The notes beneath the pieces were generated by a model. The model searched no databases and was not told where the DNA came from. It was given only the letters and a program-made list of their open reading frames with translations. A DNA stretch of 64,000 nt from Mycolicibacterium parafortuitum (GTDB lineage Bacteria > Actinomycetota > Actinomycetes > Mycobacteriales > Mycobacteriaceae): contig NZ_AP022598.1 in assembly GCF_010725485.1 (NCBI RefSeq), positions 372,001 to 436,000 of the forward strand. The letters run 5' to 3'. How positions within the stretch are numbered: the first letter of the stretch is position 1; every line of letters starts with the position of its first letter. Shown here piece by piece: positions 58,278 through 64,000 of the stretch. Position numbers and translations under genes: made by a program.

Positions 58278-59246
58278 TCAGCGTCCGGAATCCCACCAGT
58301 CGAGCACGCGAGTCGCGGAGAACGTCAACCATTTCGACGGCTCCCCGGGCTCGACGTCCACCGGGAACCACTCGAGTCCACGGTGACGCGTCCCCTGCGC
58401 CCAGGTGCCGTCGGGCCGGCGGGCGGCGCGCACCATATCGATCGCCGCCTGCATCCGAGGGTCGGGCGGTCGCCCTTCCATCTGATAGGACGCCCGGAAG
58501 TAATCGAGCGCGTTGAGTGCGCTGTAGCACCATCGGAACGGGTACGTGAAGTTGCCCACCCAAGGCCCGACCGGTTCACCAGTGCCCAACCGGTACAGCA
58601 GGTTCCGCGTCAGCAGGTACTCCTCCCCCGAACGCCGAGCCGCACGGACCGGCGCATCCGTGGGGCCGGCGGAGTCGAACGCCAGCAGCCCCTTGAGCGC
58701 GTTCAGCGTCGAGTGGAACGACGACCGCGCCGACCCCTCCACCCACTCGCAGTTCCAGCCGCCGTCACCGAGCCGGTGCTCAAGGAACCAGTCGGCGATG
58801 CCGGCGACGTCGGCGCCCAGCCACACCCCGTTGGCCAGCGTCCACGCATTGATGCAGCAGTCGACCTCACCACCCCAGTACGGCAGATCGTCATACTCCC
58901 AACGGCAATTGGCCGCCAGCAGTTCGACGGTGCGGCGATTCTGCAGCACCGCCGGATCCAGCCCCCACTCCCGCAGCGCGTTGAGCGACCACGTGGTCGC
59001 CGTCCACGGCTGACCGTCGGTCTCGACCGCGTCGAAGTCGAACCCGGCCGGGAAGAACGCTCCGCCGGCCCACTGCCCATCCGGATCCTGCAACTCCAGC
59101 AGCCGCGCCCCGAATCCTTCGGTGGCGACCCGCGCACGCGTCGCCTCCCAGACGCCGGGCGCGGCGCCGGCCAGGTCGCGTTCGACCTGCCAGCGCAGCG
59201 CGGGATCGGAGTCCAGGAGCCAGGAGATGACGCCGTCTGCCGCCAT
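58278..59246 (-). CDS. Squalene-cyclase-fold (alpha-alpha barrel) protein
   Basis: A 322-residue protein with repeated QW-like motifs: DGQWAGGAFF, a DGGWNCEW segment (about residue 160) and RPDGTWAQG (about 285). These are typical of the prenyltransferase/squalene-oxidase repeat fold. The DxDD or DxDDTA catalytic motifs of squalene-hopene and class II diterpene cyclases are not visible, and the protein is about half the length of a cyclase, so it is probably not a classical cyclase. The segment SFHSTLNALKGLLAF also looks barrel-like. Function unknown. Confidence 0.75.
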   Translation of the reverse strand: MAADGVISWLLDSDPALRWQVERDLAGAAPGVWEATRARVATEGFGARLLELQDPDGQWAGGAFFPAGFDFDAVETDGQPWTATTWSLNALREWGLDPAVLQNRRTVELLAANCRWEYDDLPYWGGEVDCCINAWTLANGVWLGADVAGIADWFLEHRLGDGGWNCEWVEGSARSSFHSTLNALKGLLAFDSAGPTDAPVRAARRSGEEYLLTRNLLYRLGTGEPVGPWVGNFTYPFRWCYSALNALDYFRASYQMEGRPPDPRMQAAIDMVRAARRPDGTWAQGTRHRGLEWFPVDVEPGEPSKWLTFSATRVLDWWDSGR

Positions 59247-59361
59247 GGTCAGACTGTAGCCGGTGAGGCGCTAATCCCATTGCCGCTCGGCAATTCTCGC
59301 GAAGGCCACCGCCCAGACGCACCGCGCATCCTGCGAGCCACCCGCCCAGCTGCTACGGTTT

Positions 59362-59369
59362 TGTATACA
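59362..59369. promoter_or_regulatory. Candidate GntR operator upstream of the cysteine hydrolase
   Basis: The palindrome TGTATACA lies in TTTTGTATACAGTACAC, 20 bases upstream of the GTG at 59390. The same TTGTATACA core precedes the ABC transporter genes at 60807. FadR/VanR-type GntR proteins commonly bind such TNGTATACNA sites, and a GntR gene lies between the two. Confidence 0.6.
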
Positions 59370-59389
59370 GTACACGCGGGGGAGGTCAC

Positions 59390-60058
59390 GTGGTTCGACT
59401 CAGCGAGGACGACCGCCACCTGCCGGGGCATGCGGCGCTGGTCGTCGTCGACGTGCAGAACGACTTCTGCAGCGCGCAGGGCTCCCTACCCGCGGGATAC
59501 GGGTTCGACCTGCACTTTGTCGATGCGATGGTGCCGCGCCTACAGCGCCTGATCGCCGCGGCCCGCGACAGCGGAATACCGGTGATCTTCGTCCGCACCG
59601 TGCACGACCCGTCCAACGACAGCCCCGCGTGGCTGGGCCGACTCGGCGACGGGGACGGCACCGAGCGCACCGGGGTCACCTGCCGTACCGGCAGCTGGGG
59701 CGCCGAGTTCTTCACCGTGGCACCAGAACCGGGCGACCATGTGGTCGTCAAGCATCGTTTCTCCGCGTTCGTGGGCACCAACCTGGCCATCACCTTGAGG
59801 TCACTGGGCGTGAGTTCGGTGCTGTTCACCGGCGTCGCCACCGAGGTGTGCGTCGAGTCCAGCTTGCGCGATGGCGTCTTCCACGATTTCTATGTCACGT
59901 TGGTGCAGGACTGCGCGGCGTCCTATTCTCGAACAGCCCACGACGCGTCGGTGCAGGTCGTCGGCAAGCATTTCGGACTGGTGGCAACGGCAGACGAACT
60001 CATCGCGCGGTGGTCACGGCTCCGACAGACCCAGGAGGTCGGTTATGGCGGCCAATGA
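59390..60058 (+). CDS. Isochorismatase-like cysteine hydrolase
   Basis: A 222-residue amidohydrolase of the isochorismatase/N-carbamoylsarcosine amidase superfamily. The triad is complete: Asp21 (VVVDVQNDF), Lys121 (VVVKHRFSAF) and Cys154 (GVATEVCVESS). The Cys means amide or ureido hydrolysis rather than isochorismate cleavage, for example of N-carbamoyl compounds, nicotinamide-like amides or ureidoacrylate. GGGGGAGG sits 5 bases before the GTG. The gene overlaps the GntR gene by 14 bases, so the two are coupled, and shares its predicted operator with the downstream transporter. Confidence 0.9.
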   Translation: MVRLSEDDRHLPGHAALVVVDVQNDFCSAQGSLPAGYGFDLHFVDAMVPRLQRLIAAARDSGIPVIFVRTVHDPSNDSPAWLGRLGDGDGTERTGVTCRTGSWGAEFFTVAPEPGDHVVVKHRFSAFVGTNLAITLRSLGVSSVLFTGVATEVCVESSLRDGVFHDFYVTLVQDCAASYSRTAHDASVQVVGKHFGLVATADELIARWSRLRQTQEVGYGGQ

Positions 60059-60737
60059 GACTGCTGCACAGTCGATTCCAACGCTCCAACAGGAGCCTGT
60101 GCTCCGGGAGCGGGTGTACTCCACGCTGGAGGATCTGATCGTGCGCCGGGTCCTCAAACCCGGCGAGCGACTCCTGGAGAACGAGCTCGCGGCCCAACTC
60201 GGCGTCAGCCGCAACCCCGTTCGAGAAGCGCTGACGATGCTCGCGCGCACGGGCTGGGTGGACATCCACCCGCGGACCGGCGCGTACGTGCATGCCCCGA
60301 CCGCGGACGAGATCGACGACTTCTTCGACATGCGCACCCTGTTGGAGTCCTACGCCGCCGAACGCGCCGCCACCCGGGTGACGACCGAGCAACTGGACAT
60401 TCTCGAAGCCATCTGGCGCGAAGGCGTGGCTGCCGTCGAGGCAGGTGACGTCGAGGGAATCGTCTCCGCCAACTCCTCGTTCCACGACCGCATCAGCGAG
60501 TGGTCGGGCAACGGGATGTTGCATTCCACCCTGTCGATGATGAAAAAGCGGGTTCGGTGGTACTTTTCGTCGGTCGCGGACGTCCGCGGTATGGCCTCCT
60601 GGGACGAGCACCGGCGCATCATCGACGCGCTTCGGGCCCGAGACGGTGCGCACGCATCGACGCTCATGCGCGCCCACACCATCGCCACCGCCGACATGTA
60701 CCGCAGCCGGGCGGCAGCCGACGCCGCCAGCGCCTGA
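60045..60737 (+). CDS. GntR-family regulator (FadR/VanR subfamily)
   Basis: A 230-residue regulator. The winged helix covers about residues 18-85 (VYSTLEDLIVRRVLKPGERLLENELAAQLGVSRNPVREALTMLARTGWVDIHPRTGAYV). The C-terminal all-helical FCD ligand domain contains DMRTLLESYAAERAA, the SFHDRISEWSGN motif and a later DEHRRIIDALRARDGAHASTLMRAH, whose Asp and His residues bind metal in this subfamily. CAGGAGG lies 6 bases before the ATG, inside the hydrolase gene. It probably controls both the hydrolase-gntR unit and the transporter unit through TGTATACA sites. Confidence 0.92.
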   Translation: MAANETAAQSIPTLQQEPVLRERVYSTLEDLIVRRVLKPGERLLENELAAQLGVSRNPVREALTMLARTGWVDIHPRTGAYVHAPTADEIDDFFDMRTLLESYAAERAATRVTTEQLDILEAIWREGVAAVEAGDVEGIVSANSSFHDRISEWSGNGMLHSTLSMMKKRVRWYFSSVADVRGMASWDEHRRIIDALRARDGAHASTLMRAHTIATADMYRSRAAADAASA

Positions 60738-60806
60738 CGCGGCGCACATTGACGCAAACAGTAAACCCCTAGGAAATACCCAGGAAACACACCGGTGGTC
60801 CACTCC

Positions 60807-60816
60807 TTGTATACAA
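60807..60816. promoter_or_regulatory. Candidate GntR operator upstream of the ABC importer operon
   Basis: Perfect palindrome TTGTATACAA, 19 bases before the ATG at 60836 and just before the GAGAGGAG ribosome binding site. It is the second copy of the TGTATACA site found upstream of the hydrolase gene. Confidence 0.65.
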
Positions 60817-60835
60817 CATACCGAGAGGAGTCGGC

Positions 60836-61624
60836 ATGGCACCGACCTCCGTGGAGTCTTCCGTCGCCACAGATGCCATCTCGATTGCAGGGCTCACCAA
60901 GGTCTACGAACGCATCAGCGGGCGTGAGATCGTCCGCACCTATGCGCTGAACGGCGTCGATCTCGCGGTCCGGCCTGAGGAGTTCGTCTCGCTGGTCGGG
61001 CCGTCCGGATGCGGAAAGACCACCGTGCTCAAGGTGATCGCGGGTCTGCTGCCGCCGACCGAGGGCCGCGTCGAAGTCAACGGCACGCCGGTCACCGGGA
61101 CGGGCATCGACCGTGGCGTCGTATTCCAGCAGCCATCCCTGTTGCCGTGGCGGACCGTGCGGCAGAACATCATCGAGTCTCTACGCTTCGCCGGCATACC
61201 CCGAGCGCAGCGCGGCGGCCGCGCCGACAGATACCTCGCGTTGGTCGGACTGGCCGGGTTCGTCGACCACTACCCCGGCGAACTGTCCGGAGGGATGCAG
61301 CAGCGCGTCGGCATCGCCCGCGCGCTGGCCCTGGAACCTCAGGTGCTCCTGATGGACGAGCCGTTCGGCGCACTCGACGCGATCACCCGCCAGCACATGC
61401 AGACCGAGCTCATGCGGATCTGGAGCCAGGAGAAACGTTCGGTCCTATTCGTCACACACTCGATCGAAGAGGCCATGCTGCTGTCGGACCGGGTCGTGGT
61501 GATGTCCGACGGGAAGGTCCGCGCCGACGTCTCCGTCCCGATCGAGCGCCCACGCTCTCGCGCCGAACTGATCAACGATCCGGCGGCACGCGAACTGCGC
61601 ACCCGTCTCGAAGAACTCCTCTAG
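60836..61624 (+). CDS. ATPase of a NitT/TauT-type ABC importer
   Basis: A 262-residue ABC ATPase of the nitrate/sulfonate/taurine importer family. Walker A GPSGCGKT is at about 55-62, FQQPSLLPWRTVRQNI is the Q-loop region typical of SsuB/TauB-like proteins, the signature is LSGGMQQR, Walker B is VLLMDEPFGALD and the switch is VTHSIEEA. First gene of the transporter unit. Such importers carry sulfonates, nitrate, pyrimidine precursors, riboflavin or hydantoin-like ureides, so the family alone does not name the substrate. Confidence 0.92.
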   Translation: MAPTSVESSVATDAISIAGLTKVYERISGREIVRTYALNGVDLAVRPEEFVSLVGPSGCGKTTVLKVIAGLLPPTEGRVEVNGTPVTGTGIDRGVVFQQPSLLPWRTVRQNIIESLRFAGIPRAQRGGRADRYLALVGLAGFVDHYPGELSGGMQQRVGIARALALEPQVLLMDEPFGALDAITRQHMQTELMRIWSQEKRSVLFVTHSIEEAMLLSDRVVVMSDGKVRADVSVPIERPRSRAELINDPAARELRTRLEELL

Positions 61625-61645
61625 ACCACCGAACGGATACCCCAC

Positions 61646-62458
61646 ATGCCTGCCGTCATCGAGCGCGAGCACATCAGTACCGCAACGCTGTTGCGGCGCA
61701 AACTGTTCAGCTGGGAGCGCCTGGTCCAGGTGCTGCTCATCGTGACACTGCTGACGATCTGGGAGATCACGGGACGGATCGTCGGTGACTTCTTCCTGGC
61801 TCCGCCCTCCCAGCTCCCCGGAGCGTTCTGGCAGATGTGGGAGACCGGGGAACTCTGGCGCGCACTGCTGGACAGTCTGAGCTCACTGCTCGTCGGGTTC
61901 TGCCTCGCGATCATCGTCGGCATCACGGTCGGCTTCTTCATGGGTTGGTACGGTCCCGCCGGCCGCACACTGAACCCGTTCGTCTCGGCACTCTACGTGG
62001 TGCCGACGGCCGCCCTGGTTCCGATGTTCATCATCTGGTTCGGCCTGGGCTTCACAGCACGCACCGTCACCGTATTCCTGTTCTGCGTCTTCGAGATTCT
62101 GATCAGTACCTACACCGGGGTACGCAACGTAGACCGCAACCTCGTCGACGCGGCGCGCGCCTTCGGTGCCAGCCGCTGGCAGCTGTTCAGCAGGGTGGTG
62201 TCCTACGCCTCGCTGCCCTACATCTTCGCCGGCCTCCGAATGGGAATCTCGCGCGCCGTCAAGGGCATGGTGGTAGCCGAATTGCTGTTCGCCGTCACCG
62301 GTCTCGGCGGCCTCATCAGCACTGCGGCGAACTATTACCGCACCGACAAGGTCTTCGTCGGGGTGATCGTGCTCGCCATGCTCGGCGTCGCCCTCGCCGC
62401 CGCCGTCCAACTCCTCGAACGCCGCCTCATGCCATGGCACCGCGGCATCCACGCTTAG
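61646..62458 (+). CDS. Permease of a NitT/TauT-type ABC importer
   Basis: A 270-residue permease with about six membrane helices. The coupling loop NVDRNLVDAARAFGASRWQLFSRVVSYASLPYIFAGLRMGISRAVKGMVVAELLFAVTGLGGLI is the BPD-transport inner-membrane signature of the SsuC/TauC group. Starts 21 bases after the ATPase stop. Confidence 0.93.
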   Translation: MPAVIEREHISTATLLRRKLFSWERLVQVLLIVTLLTIWEITGRIVGDFFLAPPSQLPGAFWQMWETGELWRALLDSLSSLLVGFCLAIIVGITVGFFMGWYGPAGRTLNPFVSALYVVPTAALVPMFIIWFGLGFTARTVTVFLFCVFEILISTYTGVRNVDRNLVDAARAFGASRWQLFSRVVSYASLPYIFAGLRMGISRAVKGMVVAELLFAVTGLGGLISTAANYYRTDKVFVGVIVLAMLGVALAAAVQLLERRLMPWHRGIHA

Positions 62459-62486
62459 CCGAGATCAGTCGACCGAAGGGAAGAAC

Positions 62487-63482
62487 ATGAAATTCACACG
62501 TCTGGGCGCGGTGGTGGCCGCGGCCGCCGCCGCGCTGGCCCTCGCGGGCTGTTCGTCGAGCAGTCAAGCCCCTGAAGGGGATTCGGCCGCACCGCTGCGG
62601 GTCGCGTTCGCCTCCGATCTCGACCCGGCCGACATCGCCGACTATCTCGGCGCGCAGAAGGCCGGCGCCGAGATCACCGCGCTCAACGAGGACAGCGCGG
62701 TGATCGCCGGGCTTCAGAACGGCAACTTCGACATCGGCAACATGGACGGTGCGTCGGCGATCAAGGCGGCGCAGAGCGGCATCGACGTCAAGATCGTCTA
62801 CGTCAGCCAGGTGATCCCCGAATTCGTCCTGGTCTCACAGTCTCAGTACAAGTCTGTCAGCGACCTCGCGGGGGCCCGCGTCGCGTACCACGGGCCCGGC
62901 TCCCCCACCGAGACGCTGCCCCGTGAGCTGGCACGCCAAGCCGGACCGGACCTTGAGAACCAGATCAACTGGAGTGTTCTCCCGGAATCGCCGAACCGGG
63001 CTGCGGCGATGCTGGGTAAGCAGATCGACGCCACCGCACTGGAATTCGGCGACGTGCTGACCTTGCAGGACAACGGCGAGTTCACCGTTCTCGGCGACTG
63101 GAGCGACCTCAAGGGCGAGAGCGCCAGCGCGTTCAACACCGTGTGGGTGACCTCGGGCAAGTTCCTCGACGGCAACCGCGACCGTGTCGCAGACTTCCTG
63201 ACCGACGTCCAGAGCGCCTACGACGAGTTCTACCAGGACGAGGCCGCGTGGACGGCCGCGGTGAAGGAACAACTGCCCGACGTCCGCGACGACTTCCTGC
63301 CCCAGATCTACCAGTACTACAACGAGGCGTCGTTCTACCCGAAGGCCGGTACCGCGCCGTTGACCCCCGAGAGCTGGAGCAACATGGACACCTTCTTCCA
63401 GTCGCTCGGCGAGTACAACCAGCCTGCTGACCCGTCGATGGTCGACTTCGACATGATCACCGAAGTCTCCGGCGCCGAATGA
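62487..63482 (+). CDS. Substrate-binding lipoprotein of the NitT/TauT-type importer
   Basis: A 331-residue lipoprotein with lipobox ALAGC (Cys22). The domain begins PLRVAFASDLDPADIADYLG and contains GNFDIGNMDGASAIKAAQSGIDVKIVY and SVSDLAGARVAYHGPGSPTETLPRELARQAG, typical of SsuA/NrtA/ThiY-like binding proteins. Its stop overlaps the next gene (ATGA), so the gamma-glutamyltransferase is part of the same unit. Confidence 0.9.
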   Translation: MKFTRLGAVVAAAAAALALAGCSSSSQAPEGDSAAPLRVAFASDLDPADIADYLGAQKAGAEITALNEDSAVIAGLQNGNFDIGNMDGASAIKAAQSGIDVKIVYVSQVIPEFVLVSQSQYKSVSDLAGARVAYHGPGSPTETLPRELARQAGPDLENQINWSVLPESPNRAAAMLGKQIDATALEFGDVLTLQDNGEFTVLGDWSDLKGESASAFNTVWVTSGKFLDGNRDRVADFLTDVQSAYDEFYQDEAAWTAAVKEQLPDVRDDFLPQIYQYYNEASFYPKAGTAPLTPESWSNMDTFFQSLGEYNQPADPSMVDFDMITEVSGAE

Positions 63483-64000
63483 GCCAAGCCACAGGCATGG
63501 TCGTCGCCAGTCACCCGCTGGCTGTCGACGCCGCGGTTGCCGTCCTCAAGGAGGGCGGCACCGCGGCCGACGCGGCGGTGACGGCCGCGGCGATGCTCAC
63601 CGTCGTGGACCCGCGCTCCACGGGCGTGGGCGGTGACCTGTTCGCCCTCTACTGGGAGCCGGGCGCCGACCAGCCGGTGGGCCTTGCCGCGGCCGGCGGC
63701 GCGCCGGCGGGGATGACGGTGGAGGCGTTGCGCGCGCAGGGTTTCGACCAGATGCCGCCCGACGGCCCGTGGACGGTGACCGTCCCGGGTGCGACGTGGG
63801 GATGGACCACGTTGCTCGACCGCTACGGCCGGGTCGGACGCGAGCGGATCCTGCGCCCGGCGATCGAGGCGGCCCGCGCCGGCTTCGCGGTGAGTCCCAT
63901 CGTCGCCGAGGAGTGGCATCTGGGCGCCGACAAGCTGCGTCGCAACCCGAACGCGGCGGCGGTGTTTCTGCCCGGCGGTGACGTGCCCGAAGTCGGCGAT
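63479..64000 (+). CDS. Gamma-glutamyltransferase family protein (3' end outside window)
   Basis: The first 174 residues of an Ntn-hydrolase of the gamma-glutamyltranspeptidase family. GMVVASHPLAVDAAVAVLKEGGTAADAAVTAAAMLTVVDPRSTGVGGDLFALYW is the family's N-terminal signature, followed by TVTVPGATWGWTTLLDRYGRVGRERILRPAIEAARAGFAVSP. The catalytic Thr region lies beyond the window, so activity cannot be judged. No signal peptide is visible at this start, suggesting a cytoplasmic acylase-like member rather than a secreted transpeptidase. It is coupled to the binding-protein gene by ATGA and so likely processes the imported compound together with the cysteine hydrolase. Confidence 0.9.
   Translation, partial: MSQATGMVVASHPLAVDAAVAVLKEGGTAADAAVTAAAMLTVVDPRSTGVGGDLFALYWEPGADQPVGLAAAGGAPAGMTVEALRAQGFDQMPPDGPWTVTVPGATWGWTTLLDRYGRVGRERILRPAIEAARAGFAVSPIVAEEWHLGADKLRRNPNAAAVFLPGGDVPEVGD

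Noticed and set aside
60836..63482. Calling the NitT/TauT-type importer SsuABC
   Set aside because: ssuD is more than 40 kb away, and this importer is linked to a GntR regulator, a cysteine hydrolase and a gamma-glutamyltransferase, which point to another substrate.

Overview
The window looks like chromosome from a fast-growing mycobacterium (Mycolicibacterium type). Base composition is very GC-rich, genes are tightly packed with many ATGA/GTGA start-stop overlaps, and the gene content is typical: recC-recB-recD order, an antigen 85-type mycolyltransferase, an MmpL transporter, a deazaflavin (F420)-type nitroreductase and a CtpF-like P-type ATPase. This is inference from content; no species marker is present. 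No tRNA, rRNA, CRISPR array, insertion sequence or phage gene was seen. No gene-free stretch exceeds about 225 bases.

Layout. 1-7.2 kb: recC (5' end outside the window), recB, recD. 7.4-10.2 kb: a small secreted protein and a large membrane protein with a pseudokinase-like insert. 10.4-14.5 kb: a three-gene operon of a EutQ-like cupin, trimethylamine N-oxide demethylase (tdm) and trimethylamine monooxygenase (tmm). This predicts TMA to TMAO to dimethylamine plus formaldehyde. 14.5-19.7 kb: a P-type ATPase, then ssuD with an SfnB-like flavoprotein (organosulfur oxidation). 20-25.8 kb: an M15 peptidase lipoprotein, then a translationally coupled mmpL / type III PKS / methyltransferase / FAD-hydroxylase operon, probably for a polyketide phenol or quinone. 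25.8-36.5 kb: a diguanylate cyclase, glycogen phosphorylase, a MarR regulator, a PhyH-like oxygenase, antigen 85, a metallopeptidase-like lipoprotein, an F420-type reductase, an acetamidase/formamidase and an SDR.

36.5-49.0 kb, minus strand: ten genes in what looks like one transcription unit. They are a tandem rhodanese, an NtaA/DszA-type monooxygenase, a complete peptide/nickel-type ABC importer with fused ATPases, another LLM flavoenzyme, two more NtaA/DszA-type monooxygenases and a MocR-type regulator. A second rhodanese and an MFS exporter are divergently transcribed. The simplest reading is uptake of an unknown organosulfur compound, oxidative C-S cleavage and handling of the released sulfur.

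51.4-64 kb: a DedA-like membrane protein; a subtilase without a visible signal peptide; a Pif1/RecD2-like helicase with a C-terminal BRCT domain, broken by a one-base frameshift; a threonine aldolase-like enzyme; a squalene-cyclase-fold protein; and a GntR-regulated cassette (cysteine hydrolase, GntR, NitT/TauT-type ABC importer, gamma-glutamyltransferase cut by the window end). Identical TGTATACA palindromes precede both transcription units of that cassette. Two families of intergenic palindromes, two copies each, also occur.
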